Positions 1 through 8,070 of a DNA stretch of 64,000 bases are shown in pieces (position 1 is the first letter of the stretch; every line of letters begins with the position of its first letter). The stretch is from an uncultured Eubacteriales bacterium (GTDB lineage Bacteria; Bacillota; Clostridia; Tissierellales; Peptoniphilaceae), in contig UQFH01000005.1 of NCBI GenBank assembly GCA_900540185.1, positions 1 through 64,000 on the forward strand, read 5' to 3'. The notes beneath the pieces are model-generated. The model was not told the origin of the DNA. It did not search any database and saw nothing but the letters and a program-made list of their open reading frames with translations. A program made the translations under genes and the position numbers.

Positions 1-2
1 AT

Positions 3-88
3 GGATGAGTACCCAAGTTGGCCAAAGGGGACGGACTGTAAATCCGTTAGCTTTGCTTTCAGTGGTTCAAATCCACTCTCATCCACCA
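3..88 (+). tRNA. tRNA-Tyr (GTA)
   Basis: Acceptor stem GGATGAG pairs with CTCATCC at 78-84, followed by A and an encoded CCA. The anticodon GTA sits in the loop ACTGTAAAT. The 86-nt length and long variable arm fit a class II tRNA such as tRNA-Tyr. It is the first of five closely spaced tRNA genes; the cluster may continue to the left of the window. Confidence 0.96.
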
Positions 89-91
89 TAT

Positions 92-167
92 GCGGAAGTA
101 GCTCAGTGGCTAGAGCATCGCCTTGCCAAGGCGGGGGTCGCGAGTTCGAATCTCGTTTTCCGCTCCA
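92..167 (+). tRNA. tRNA-Gly (GCC)
   Basis: Acceptor GCGGAAG pairs with TTTCCGC through one G-T pair. The T-arm carries GTTCGAATC, the anticodon loop is CTTGCCAAG (GCC), and CCA is encoded. It lies 3 nt after tRNA-Tyr, so the genes are surely co-transcribed. Confidence 0.96.
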
Positions 168-176
168 TCTTTTTTT

Positions 177-250
177 GCGGGTGTAGCTCAGTGGTAGAGC
201 CCCAGCCTTCCAAGCTGGTTGCGAGGGTTCGACTCCCTTCACCCGCTCCA
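177..250 (+). tRNA. tRNA-Gly (TCC)
   Basis: Acceptor GCGGGTG pairs with CACCCGC. The anticodon loop CTTCCAAG gives TCC, and CCA is encoded. It is the second glycine isoacceptor in the cluster; together with GCC it reads all four GGN codons. Confidence 0.96.
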
Positions 251-257
251 TATTTTT

Positions 258-334
258 GCAGCTATAGCTCAGTAGGATAGAGCAACGGACTTCTAATCCG
301 TGTGCCGGGGGTTCGAATCCTCCTAGCTGCGCCA
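258..334 (+). tRNA. tRNA-Arg (TCT)
   Basis: Acceptor GCAGCTA pairs with TAGCTGC. The anticodon loop CTTCTAAT gives TCT, which reads AGA/AGG, the dominant Arg codons in this AT-rich genome. CCA is encoded. Confidence 0.96.
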
Positions 335-336
335 AT

Positions 337-413
337 GCGGCACTAGCTCAGCTGGATAGAGTGTTTGGCTACGAACCAAAAGGTCGGGGGTTCGACTCCT
401 CCGTGCCGCGCCA
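337..413 (+). tRNA. tRNA-Arg (ACG)
   Basis: Acceptor GCGGCAC pairs with GTGCCGC. The anticodon loop CTACGAAC gives ACG, normally deaminated to ICG to read CGN codons. CCA is encoded. It is the last gene of the cluster and is followed by a strong terminator. Confidence 0.96.
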
Positions 414-426
414 ACATTTGTGAGCT

Positions 427-450
427 GTCACCGCTAAGGTGACTTTTTTA
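427..450 (+). terminator. Terminator of the five-tRNA cluster
   Basis: Perfect 6-bp stem GTCACC/GGTGAC with a 5-nt loop, followed by six T residues, starting 14 nt after the last tRNA. Confidence 0.88.
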
Positions 451-478
451 ATTTTGAGCTAGTGCATTTAAATTTATA

Positions 479-507
479 TTGAATAATTTTTAATTATGTG
501 ATATAAT
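479..507 (+). promoter_or_regulatory. Promoter of rpsT
   Basis: TTGAAT (479-484) and a perfect TATAAT (502-507) separated by 17 bp, just downstream of the tRNA-cluster terminator and 30 bp before the rpsT start codon. Confidence 0.85.
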
Positions 508-537
508 TGTTACAGTTGTTATGTTGGAGGTGATATT

Positions 538-801
538 ATGGCAAATATAAAATCAGCACAAAAGAAGATTCGTGTTATCAATAAAAAAACTTTGGTAAAC
601 AAGATGAGAAAAAATGAGATAAAGACTTATATCAAGAAGTTTGAAAAAGCAATTGCTGAAGAAAACTACGATCAAGCACAAGAACTTATTAAGGTTATTG
701 ATAAAAAGTTATCTAAAGCTGCTCATAAGCATCTTTTGCATAAAAATAATGCAGCTAGAAAGATGAGCAGATTACAAAAAATGCTCAATCAAACTGCTTA
801 A
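538..801 (+). CDS. rpsT: 30S ribosomal protein S20
   Basis: An 87-residue, lysine-rich helical protein beginning MANIKSAQKKIRV, the usual start of S20, which binds 16S rRNA during early assembly of the small subunit. Length is standard for the family. The start is fixed by GGAGGTGA 8 nt upstream. It has its own promoter at 479-507 and a terminator at 815-838, so it is a single-gene unit between the tRNA cluster and the Nudix gene. Confidence 0.97.
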   Translation: MANIKSAQKKIRVINKKTLVNKMRKNEIKTYIKKFEKAIAEENYDQAQELIKVIDKKLSKAAHKHLLHKNNAARKMSRLQKMLNQTA

Positions 802-814
802 TTAAACGACCAAG

Positions 815-838
815 ACACACTTTAAAGTGTGTTTTTCT
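815..838 (+). terminator. Terminator of rpsT
   Basis: An 18-bp perfect palindrome (ACACACTTTAAAGTGTGT) followed by a T-rich run, 13 nt after the rpsT stop. Confidence 0.85.
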
Positions 839-857
839 TTTTATAGAGGAGATTTTT

Positions 858-1349
858 ATGGATACGACGGTTTGCTATATAAAGAGACAGAAAAGCTCTC
901 CCGAAGAATTTCTTTTTATATATAGAAATAAAAAAGAAAATGATATAAATCATGGTAAGAATATAGGCATTGGTGGGCATATTGAGGGCGATGAGACGCC
1001 TTATCAGTGCAATCTTAGAGAAGTGTTCGAGGAGACAGAATTAAAATTAAATTCAAGCACATATTTAGGACTTGTTATTTTTTCAGATTTATCAATAAGC
1101 AATCAGAGATTTTTAATGCATGTTTATTTTTCTGATAGTTATGAAGGCTCTGAAAATCTTCCTGCTTGCACAGAAGGAGAACTAAATTGGTTAACGGTTG
1201 ATGAATTTTTAAATAGACCTCATTTTGAAGGCGATGAATATTTTTTGAAATATGCTTTTCGTGGAGAATTTTTCGGTGTTGTCGAGTTAGTATACAATAG
1301 TAATATTTTAACAAAGATTATTCATAATGGAAGGCTTGCAAAGTTATAA
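858..1349 (+). CDS. Nudix hydrolase (8-oxo-dGTP diphosphatase-like)
   Basis: A 163-residue protein with a Nudix box at residues 40-62: G40, E46, then R54-E55-V56 and the metal-binding pair E58-E59. This family hydrolyses nucleoside diphosphates linked to another group, and small members of this form are often annotated as 8-oxo-dGTP diphosphatases; the substrate cannot be read from sequence. The near-invariant glycine of the box (REUXEEXGU) is Glu61 here. The start follows a GAGGAG site. The gene sits alone between rpsT and valS, and its stop codon lies within the terminator stem. Confidence 0.85.
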   Translation: MDTTVCYIKRQKSSPEEFLFIYRNKKENDINHGKNIGIGGHIEGDETPYQCNLREVFEETELKLNSSTYLGLVIFSDLSISNQRFLMHVYFSDSYEGSENLPACTEGELNWLTVDEFLNRPHFEGDEYFLKYAFRGEFFGVVELVYNSNILTKIIHNGRLAKL

Positions 1350-1366
1350 ACTTTGCTTTTTTTTTG
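1338..1366 (+). terminator. Terminator overlapping the Nudix stop codon
   Basis: GCAAAGTT/AACTTTGC 8-bp stem with loop ATA, then a run of nine T residues. The 5' arm lies in the last codons of the Nudix gene and the TAA stop is in the loop and 3' arm. Confidence 0.88.
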
Positions 1367-1381
1367 TTTTTTTGTTATAAT
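1353..1381 (+). promoter_or_regulatory. Promoter of valS-hpt
   Basis: TTGCTT (1353-1358), 17 bp, then TATAAT (1376-1381). The -35 box overlaps the upstream terminator stem. It lies about 30 bp before the valS start. The leader is too short for a T-box. Confidence 0.7.
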
Positions 1382-1410
1382 TTTCTTATGAATATAAAAG
1401 AAGGTGTGTT

Positions 1411-4053
1411 ATGAAAGAATTAGATGCAAAATATAATCCTCATGATTTTGAGGACAAGATATATCAAAAATGGGTTGATAATAATTTGTTTTCTCCTGAA
1501 GTAAACTGCGACGGAAAACCATATACTATTATGATGCCACCGCCGAATGTTACAGGAAATCTTCACATTGGACACTCCATGTATACGTTGCAAGATGTTT
1601 ATATTAGATTAAAAAGAATGCAAGGATATAAGGCTCTTTGGCTTCCTGGAACAGACCATGCAAGTATTGCAACGGAGTCACGTGTTGTAAATAAAATTCG
1701 TGCAAATGGAAAGTCTAAAGAGGAACTTGGAAGAGAAGGTTTTCTTAAGGAAGCTTGGGATTGGACTCATGAACACGGTGGAAATATTGTAAATCAACTT
1801 AAGAAGATGGGCTTTAGTTGTGATTGGGACAGAATTAAATTTACTTTGGATGAAAATCTTTCACAAGCGGTTTATACAGCTTTTAAACGTATGTATGATG
1901 ACGGTCTTATTTATAAGGGGGACAGGATTATAAATTGGTGTCCTGATTGTAAGACTGCTATTTCAGATGCTGAAGTTGATCACGTTGATACAGATAGCAA
2001 GATTTGGGAAATCAGATATCCTTTTGCAGAAGGCGAAGGAAGCGTTGTTATTGCAACTACGAGACCTGAAACAATGCTAGGCGATTTGGCTGTTGCTGTA
2101 AATCCTGAAGACGAAAGATATAAGGATATTGTGGGGAAAAAAGTTGTTCTTCCACTTACAGATAGAGAAATTCCTGTTATTGAAGACAGTTATGTTGATA
2201 TGGAATTTGGTACAGGTGTTGTTAAGATAACTCCGTCTCATGACCCTAACGATTTTGGGGTGGGAGAACGTCATAATCTTGGACAATTTGTTGTTCTTGA
2301 CGAAGAGGCTAAGATGAATGAGAATGCCGGTAAATACTGCGGAATGGACAGATATGAAGCCAGAAAAGCAATTTTATCCGATTTAAAGGATTTAGGTCTT
2401 CTTGTCAGTGAAAAGAAACACGAAAATGCTGTTGGTCATTGTAGCAGATGTAAGACTGTTATTGAACCTCTTCTTAGCAAGCAATGGTTTGTTCGCATGA
2501 AAGAACTTGCAGAGGAAACATTGGATGCATTTGATAGAGGGGAACCGAAATTTTATCCTGAAAGATATGGTAAAATCTATAAAAATTGGCTTTCAAATTT
2601 GAACGACTGGTGTATTTCACGTCAATTGTGGTGGGGACATCAAATTCCTGCATATTATTGCGAAGACTGCGGACATATTCATGTCAGTGATAAGTATGTT
2701 ACAGTATGTGAAAAGTGCGGAAGCACCCATTTGCATCGCGATCCGGATACTCTTGACACTTGGTTCTCATCAGCTTTATGGCCATTTGCAACTTTAGGTT
2801 GGCCTGATGAAAATAGCGATGACTTCAAAGAATTTTTCCCGACGGATTTACTTGTTACAGGGTTTGATATTATTTTGTTCTGGGTTATAAGAATGTGTTT
2901 CACTTCTGAATATTTCCTAGATACAATTCCGTTTAAAGATGTATTGATTACCGGTCTTGTACGTGATAATCAAGGACGAAAGATGAGTAAGTCACTCGAT
3001 AACGGCATTGATCCTTTGGAGATTATAGAAAAGTATGGAGCTGATGCACTCAGATTCAATATGGTTACCGGGAACAGCCCTGGAAATGACATGAGATTCG
3101 ATGAAAAGAGAGTTGAAGCATCCAGAAATTTCGCAAATAAAGTATGGAATGCATCGAGATATGTTCTTATGAATTTGAATGACGAAGATGACTCAAATTT
3201 CTCTTTAGAGGAGTTGGAAGACAAGGATATTTGGATTCTTCAAAAGCTAAATTCGGCTATTGAAGATGTAAATAAGAATATGGACAAGTATGAAGTCGGT
3301 TTGGCATGTGACAGAATTAACAGTTTCATATGGGAAGATTTCTGCGATTATTATATTGAGTTTTCAAAGCCTGCTCTTTATGGGGACGATGAAAAATTAA
3401 AAACCAACACAAAGAAAGTTTTGCTCTATGTTCTTATAAATTCTCTTAAGATTCTACACCCAATTATGCCTTTTATTACCGAAGAAATTTATTCTTCTAT
3501 TCCAAATAAAGAGGATGAATATTTAATTACAGCTAAATGGCCGGAAGTCATAGACTTGGGCTCGAATTTAGATGCAGTTGATACAGTTGAGAGTATCAAG
3601 GACTTAATCAAGGTTATAAGAAATGCAAAGAGCACAAGAAATATTGAACCGTCAAGAAAGAGCGAATTGATTTTGGTTGGCTCAGATTCCCTTGCAAAAG
3701 ATATAAAGAACAATGAGGCCATAATCGGCTCTCTTATAAAGATTTCTGAGATAAAGATTGAAGACAGTGAATTGGACGCTTCAAAATATTTGAAAGTTTC
3801 CATTCCTGAACTTGACGCTTATTTGCCTTTGAGTGAGCTTATAGACTATGAGAAAGAAGCAAATTCTCTTAAGGCGAAAATCAAGAATTACACTGAGGAA
3901 ATTGAAAGACTTGAAAAGAAGCTTTCAAATGAAGGGTTTGTTAAAAATGCTCCGGAAGCTGTTGTAAATAATGAAAAGGAAAAACTTTCAAATTACAAGA
4001 GTTTACTTGATTCAGCAACTACGAGTTTAAATGATATTGAGAGTGCAAAATGA
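1411..4053 (+). CDS. valS: Valyl-tRNA synthetase
   Basis: An 880-residue class I aminoacyl-tRNA synthetase that charges tRNA-Val in the cytoplasm. The HIGH signature is at residues 52-55 (after MMPPPNVTGNL) and KMSKS at 524-528. The editing domain lies between them; a zinc-ribbon-like pair of CxxC motifs precedes KMSKS, and a coiled-coil arm typical of ValRS forms the last 70 residues or so. Length matches the family. Start follows GAAGGTG. Its TGA overlaps the hpt ATG (ATGA), so the two are translationally coupled. No T-box leader is present, unlike thrS in this window. Confidence 0.98.
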   Translation: MKELDAKYNPHDFEDKIYQKWVDNNLFSPEVNCDGKPYTIMMPPPNVTGNLHIGHSMYTLQDVYIRLKRMQGYKALWLPGTDHASIATESRVVNKIRANGKSKEELGREGFLKEAWDWTHEHGGNIVNQLKKMGFSCDWDRIKFTLDENLSQAVYTAFKRMYDDGLIYKGDRIINWCPDCKTAISDAEVDHVDTDSKIWEIRYPFAEGEGSVVIATTRPETMLGDLAVAVNPEDERYKDIVGKKVVLPLTDREIPVIEDSYVDMEFGTGVVKITPSHDPNDFGVGERHNLGQFVVLDEEAKMNENAGKYCGMDRYEARKAILSDLKDLGLLVSEKKHENAVGHCSRCKTVIEPLLSKQWFVRMKELAEETLDAFDRGEPKFYPERYGKIYKNWLSNLNDWCISRQLWWGHQIPAYYCEDCGHIHVSDKYVTVCEKCGSTHLHRDPDTLDTWFSSALWPFATLGWPDENSDDFKEFFPTDLLVTGFDIILFWVIRMCFTSEYFLDTIPFKDVLITGLVRDNQGRKMSKSLDNGIDPLEIIEKYGADALRFNMVTGNSPGNDMRFDEKRVEASRNFANKVWNASRYVLMNLNDEDDSNFSLEELEDKDIWILQKLNSAIEDVNKNMDKYEVGLACDRINSFIWEDFCDYYIEFSKPALYGDDEKLKTNTKKVLLYVLINSLKILHPIMPFITEEIYSSIPNKEDEYLITAKWPEVIDLGSNLDAVDTVESIKDLIKVIRNAKSTRNIEPSRKSELILVGSDSLAKDIKNNEAIIGSLIKISEIKIEDSELDASKYLKVSIPELDAYLPLSELIDYEKEANSLKAKIKNYTEEIERLEKKLSNEGFVKNAPEAVVNNEKEKLSNYKSLLDSATTSLNDIESAK

Positions 4054-4580
4054 GAAAAAGCGTTTTATTTGACGAAAATACAATAGTAAATAGAGTAAAA
4101 GAAGTTGCAGATGAAATTAATGGCGAATATGGGGACAAGCCTATAGTCGCAATTCCGCTATTAAGAGGTGGCATAATGTTTGCCACCGACTTAATACGAA
4201 ATCTCAAGTGTCCTGTTGAAGTTGATTTTTTAACTACAAGCAGCTACGGTTTTAGTGACACCTCATCGGGTAACGTTAATATTCTTACGGATTTAAGAAC
4301 CGATATTGAAGGAAAAGATGTTTTGATAATTGATGACATCATTGACACGGGCAAGACTTTATATAAGGTTAGAGATTTTTTAAAAACAAAGAATCCGAAT
4401 TCAATAAAAATTTGCACAATGCTCGATAAACCTTCAAGAAGGGATGCGGATATAAGTGTTGATTTCTGCGGATTTGAAGTAGATGATTTATTTATAGTCG
4501 GTTATGGGCTTGATTATAAAAATTTCTACAGAAACATACCATATATTTTCGTTTTTGAAGAGGATGATAATGATGAGTGA
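4050..4580 (+). CDS. hpt: Hypoxanthine phosphoribosyltransferase
   Basis: A 176-residue type I phosphoribosyltransferase with the PRPP-binding motif VLIIDDIIDTGKT at residues 91-103 and the SSYG motif upstream, both typical of bacterial Hpt. It salvages hypoxanthine and guanine to IMP and GMP. Length is standard. It starts within the valS stop (ATGA) and its end overlaps the CPBP gene by 8 nt. The acidic tail (EEDDNDE) is a minor peculiarity. Confidence 0.93.
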   Translation: MRKSVLFDENTIVNRVKEVADEINGEYGDKPIVAIPLLRGGIMFATDLIRNLKCPVEVDFLTTSSYGFSDTSSGNVNILTDLRTDIEGKDVLIIDDIIDTGKTLYKVRDFLKTKNPNSIKICTMLDKPSRRDADISVDFCGFEVDDLFIVGYGLDYKNFYRNIPYIFVFEEDDNDE

Positions 4581-5619
4581 TGAAAATAAATTAAATGACG
4601 AAAAGAATGTTGAAGAAAAAAGCGAGTATAATATTGAGACGTCCGAAGAGATGACGTTTGAAAATAATGGGTATGACAAAGCAAAAAGCTTTATAAAGTA
4701 TGGGGTGCCGAATGTTACAGAGGGAAGTATAATCTATATATGTTTAACATTTTTATTTCTAACACTTGGGTATGTGACACAAAGCATTAATATTTATTTC
4801 GGTATTATTTTTACCGAAGTGGTAATCCTTGGGGTTGTATCATATTTTATAGCAAAATATAAAAAATATGATATGAATTTAACGTTTGCGCTAAATAAAC
4901 CTAAAAGAGGAACTGTTTTAAGGAGCATCGGCACGATGATTCTTCTATATCCTATAGTCGTGTTTTTTAACGGATTATTTTTAGCTTTTATTACGAAATA
5001 TATTCCTGTGCCGGAAAATATAAATGCGATTCCTGTACCAACAAGCTTTTTCTCATTTATTATTTCGATAATTCTATTCGCATGTTTGCCGGGAATTTTT
5101 GAAGAGCTGATTTTTAGGGGAATCTTATTTAGAGCATTTGATAAATTAAAGCCTTGGAAAAGAATAGTTATAACGGCACTACTTTTTGGACTATTTCACT
5201 ATAATCCGTTCAACTTTATTGGACCATTTATTTTAGGAATTGTTTTAGGATTTATAAGATATAGATCAAATTCAATTGTGCCGTCAATGTTTGCGCATGC
5301 TACAAACAATTCTATTGCTATGTGTTTATCATATATTCTTAGTGATAAAGCAGCTGAACTTGAAACGGCAAATGAATTGGATTTAGCAGCGAACCTATCA
5401 ACATTCACAGTTATTATGATAGTACTACTTTATATAGTTATGATTTATGCTGTATACAAGCTTTTAACAAATTACCCGAATTACAAAGAAAATGTAAGTG
5501 TATTTTCGGTTATGACAGTGAAAGAATATATATTTATTGCTGTTATTATATTAATTTCTTTAATAATAATGTCATATATGGTTTATGTGCTTATTCATTC
5601 TCCGCTTTTAAAAAGTTAA
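4573..5619 (+). CDS. CPBP family intramembrane metalloprotease
   Basis: A polytopic membrane protein of 348 residues with the three CPBP/Abi motifs: EELIFRG at 177-183, FGLFH at 205-209 (His209) and HATNN from His242. The family includes intramembrane CAAX-prenyl-type proteases and bacteriocin-immunity proteins; the substrate is unknown. About eight hydrophobic segments follow an acidic, lysine-rich N-terminus of about 45 residues. I chose ATG 4573, 9 nt after GAAGAGG; ATG 4570 or 4564 are also possible, and the longer form from 4504 has no ribosome site. It is coupled to hpt. Confidence 0.88.
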   Translation: MSDENKLNDEKNVEEKSEYNIETSEEMTFENNGYDKAKSFIKYGVPNVTEGSIIYICLTFLFLTLGYVTQSINIYFGIIFTEVVILGVVSYFIAKYKKYDMNLTFALNKPKRGTVLRSIGTMILLYPIVVFFNGLFLAFITKYIPVPENINAIPVPTSFFSFIISIILFACLPGIFEELIFRGILFRAFDKLKPWKRIVITALLFGLFHYNPFNFIGPFILGIVLGFIRYRSNSIVPSMFAHATNNSIAMCLSYILSDKAAELETANELDLAANLSTFTVIMIVLLYIVMIYAVYKLLTNYPNYKENVSVFSVMTVKEYIFIAVIILISLIIMSYMVYVLIHSPLLKS

Positions 5620-5631
5620 ATTATAATCTGT

Positions 5632-5647
5632 TATCAATTTATTGATA
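5632..5647. repeat. Short dyad downstream of the CPBP gene
   Basis: TATCAAT and ATTGATA are separated by two T residues, 13 nt after the CPBP stop. There is no T-run, so it is a poor terminator; it may be a protein-binding dyad or a chance AT-rich palindrome. Confidence 0.3.
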
Positions 5648-5703
5648 GATTGCACCTATTAATTAAAAATATAAAATTATTTAATATTTATTCAATAAAA
5701 CAC

Positions 5704-5732
5704 TTGACAGAACGGTGTTTTTCTGATAATAT
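5704..5732 (+). promoter_or_regulatory. Promoter of tRNA-Phe/tRNA-Cys
   Basis: Perfect TTGACA (5704-5709), 17 bp, then TAATAT (5727-5732), 18 bp before the tRNA-Phe 5' end. Confidence 0.8.
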
Positions 5733-5750
5733 ATTTAATTAGTGGGATGT

Positions 5751-5826
5751 GCTCCGATAGCTCAGTCGGTAGAGCAGTAGACTGAAAATCTACGTGTCGC
5801 TGGTTCGATTCCGGCTCGGAGCACCA
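5751..5826 (+). tRNA. tRNA-Phe (GAA)
   Basis: Acceptor GCTCCGA pairs with TCGGAGC. The anticodon loop CTGAAAAT gives GAA, and CCA is encoded at 5824-5826. Confidence 0.97.
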
Positions 5827-5832
5827 CTATAT

Positions 5833-5907
5833 GGCGGCATAGCCAAGCGGTAAGGCATGGGTCTGCAAAACCTTGATTCGCCAGTTCAAATCTGGCTGCC
5901 GCCTCCA
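5833..5907 (+). tRNA. tRNA-Cys (GCA)
   Basis: Acceptor GGCGGCA pairs with TGCCGCC. The anticodon loop CTGCAAAA gives GCA. The discriminator is T, as expected for tRNA-Cys, and CCA is encoded. It lies 6 nt after tRNA-Phe. Confidence 0.97.
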
Positions 5908-5910
5908 CTA

Positions 5911-5928
5911 TCTGACAATTCAGATTTT
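5911..5928 (+). terminator. Weak hairpin after tRNA-Cys
   Basis: TCTGA/TCAGA 5-bp stem, 4-nt loop, then four T residues. It could partly terminate the tRNA transcript before the T-box leader; read-through is likely because I find no clear promoter between here and the leader. Confidence 0.45.
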
Positions 5929-5944
5929 AAATTAATACGAGTAT

Positions 5945-6130
5945 TGAGACGATTTCAAATATATACAGAGAGATTTTGGTTGATGAGAAAAATCATTTTG
6001 AAAGTACCGGCGTCTTTTACAGGCAGGAGAAATCCTGTACCGTCACCATTACGTTAATGGTTTGAGAAGTAATTAGGGTGGAACCACGAACAAAGACCAA
6101 TCGTCCCTTTGGGGGTTGGTCTATTTTTGT
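5945..6130 (+). promoter_or_regulatory. Thr-specific T-box riboswitch of thrS
   Basis: The canonical T-box sequence AGGGTGGAACCACG is at 6075-6088, followed by a strong terminator (AGACCAA/TTGGTCT, 6094-6122, then ATTTTTG). Stem I is closed by GACG (5948-5951) with CGTC (6011-6014). An ACC (Thr) triplet at 6006-6008 lies in the position of the specifier on the 3' side of stem I. Known family mechanism: uncharged tRNA pairs with the specifier and the TGGN bulge (TGGA, 6079-6082) and blocks termination. The specifier assignment is inferred from position and from the downstream gene. Confidence 0.93.
6094..6130 (+). terminator. T-box-controlled terminator before thrS
   Basis: A 7-bp stem AGACCAA/TTGGTCT with an inner C/G-rich segment (CCC/GGG), then ATTTTTG. 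It is the terminator alternative to the T-box antiterminator, 27 nt before the thrS start. Confidence 0.9.
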
Positions 6131-6156
6131 ATATAAATATAAGAAAGGAAAATAGT

Positions 6157-8070
6157 ATGAGAAAATTAATTTTACCTGACAAAAGTGAAAGAGAATTTGA
6201 TGAAAAACTTACAGTTTATGAAATCATCGGAGAAATATCAACAGGACTTCAAAGAGAAGCAGTTGGAGCACTGCTTAATGGAAAAACACTTGGAATGCAA
6301 GATGTTCCAAGTGAAGATGGAGACTTCAAAGTTTTAAAGTTTGAAGACAAAGAAGGAAAGCAAATTTTCTGGCACACATCTGCACACTTGATGGCACTTG
6401 CAATCGAAAGATTATTCCCGGGTGTAAAATTTGCAATCGGTCCATCAATAGATCAAGGTTTCTACTACGACTTTGATACACCACATAGATTTACACCGGA
6501 AGATCTTTTGAATATTGAAGAAGAAATGAAAAAGATTGTAAAAGAAGGTCATGAAATGGAACGTTACGAAATGGATCGTGACGAAGCTATTAAACACTTC
6601 AAGGAAATGGATGAAAAATATAAAGTTGATTTGATTGAACATTTCCCGGAAGGAGAAGTTATTTCTTTCTATAAACTCGGTGAATTTGTCGATTTATGTA
6701 GAGGACCGCATCTTAAAGATGTTTCAAAGATTAAGGCTGTTAAACTTCTTTCCATCGCCGGAGCTTATTGGCGCGGAGATGAAAATAATGAAATGCTTCA
6801 AAGAATTTATGGCATTACATTCCCGAAGAAGAGCGAACTTGATAGCTATTTAAATATGATTGAAGAAGCAAAATTGAGAGACCACAGAAAGATTGGAAAG
6901 GAATTGGATTTATTCTCATTCCATGAAGAAGGACCGGGATTCCCATTCTTCCATCCAAATGGAATGATTGTTAGAAATGAGCTTCTAAATTGGTGGAGAG
7001 GCGTGCTTCATGAAAGGGGATATGGAGAAATTTTAACTCCGATGATTTTGAATGAAGAATTGTGGCACAAATCCGGACACTGGGATCACTACAAAGAAAA
7101 TATGTACTTCACAAAAATTGATGATGCCGATTATGCAATTAAGCCAATGAACTGCCCGGGCTCAACAATCGTTTACAGAACAAATTTACACTCATACAAG
7201 GAATTCCCGCTTAGACTCTCAGAATTCGGTCTTGTTCACAGACATGAGCTTTCGGGTGCTTTACACGGACTATTTAGAGTTAGAAGTTTCACACAAGACG
7301 ATGCTCACATTTTCTGTTTACCTGAACAAATTGAAGATGAAGTATTTAAAATGATTGACCTTGCTGATTATCTTTACAGCACGTTCGGATTTAAATATAC
7401 ACTTGAACTTTCTACAAGACCTGACGATTATATGGGAGATCTTGAAACTTGGGAAATGGCAGAAGGCGCATTAAAAGCAGCACTCGAAAAGAAAAATATG
7501 CCATACAAGATAAATCCTGGAGACGGGGCATTCTATGGACCGAAGATTGACTTCCACTTACAAGACGCAATTGGAAGAGATTGGCAATGCGGAACAATTC
7601 AACTTGACATGCAAATGCCTGTTAACTTCGATCTCACATATATCGATGCCAACAACGAAAGAAAGAGACCTGTTATGCTTCACAGAGCAATGTTTGGAAG
7701 TATTGAAAGATTCCTCGGAATTCTTATAGAACACTTTGCAGGAAAATTCCCTCTATGGATGGCTCCTGTTCAAATAGAAGTAATTCCTGTTTCTGAAAAA
7801 ACAAACGAATATGCGGAAAAAGTATATGAAGAATTAAAAAACAGGGGATTCAGAGTTGAAATCGACACAAGAAATTCTCAAATGGGAGCAAAAATCAGAG
7901 ATGCTCAAATGAGAAAAATAAATTATATGTTGATTTTGGGTGAAAAAGAAAGAGATAACGGCTCTATTTCAGTTAGAACAAGAAACAACGAAAACATAAA
8001 TGACATCAAGTTGGATAAATTTATGGATGATTTAAGTGAAGAAATAAAAGAAAAGAGGATGGAAATATAA
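6157..8070 (+). CDS. thrS: Threonyl-tRNA synthetase
   Basis: A 637-residue class II synthetase that charges tRNA-Thr. It has the N-terminal TGS domain (about 1-60), the second additional (editing) domain with HxxxH (HTSAHLMA), the catalytic core with the zinc ligand in KPMNCPGS and an arginine motif in LSEFGLVHRHE, and a C-terminal anticodon-binding domain. I start it at ATG 6157 behind GAAAGGA; upstream in-frame codons fall inside the T-box terminator. Expression should be induced by uncharged tRNA-Thr through the leader. Its stop overlaps the next ATG by one base (TAATG). Confidence 0.98.
   Translation: MRKLILPDKSEREFDEKLTVYEIIGEISTGLQREAVGALLNGKTLGMQDVPSEDGDFKVLKFEDKEGKQIFWHTSAHLMALAIERLFPGVKFAIGPSIDQGFYYDFDTPHRFTPEDLLNIEEEMKKIVKEGHEMERYEMDRDEAIKHFKEMDEKYKVDLIEHFPEGEVISFYKLGEFVDLCRGPHLKDVSKIKAVKLLSIAGAYWRGDENNEMLQRIYGITFPKKSELDSYLNMIEEAKLRDHRKIGKELDLFSFHEEGPGFPFFHPNGMIVRNELLNWWRGVLHERGYGEILTPMILNEELWHKSGHWDHYKENMYFTKIDDADYAIKPMNCPGSTIVYRTNLHSYKEFPLRLSEFGLVHRHELSGALHGLFRVRSFTQDDAHIFCLPEQIEDEVFKMIDLADYLYSTFGFKYTLELSTRPDDYMGDLETWEMAEGALKAALEKKNMPYKINPGDGAFYGPKIDFHLQDAIGRDWQCGTIQLDMQMPVNFDLTYIDANNERKRPVMLHRAMFGSIERFLGILIEHFAGKFPLWMAPVQIEVIPVSEKTNEYAEKVYEELKNRGFRVEIDTRNSQMGAKIRDAQMRKINYMLILGEKERDNGSISVRTRNNENINDIKLDKFMDDLSEEIKEKRMEI

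Noticed and set aside
1382..1410. A T-box leader for valS
   Set aside because: The space between promoter and gene is only about 30 nt and has no T-box sequence.
5857..6057. A 66-codon open frame on the plus strand
   Set aside because: It lies over tRNA-Cys and the stem I region of the T-box, has no ribosome site and a composition set by those RNAs.
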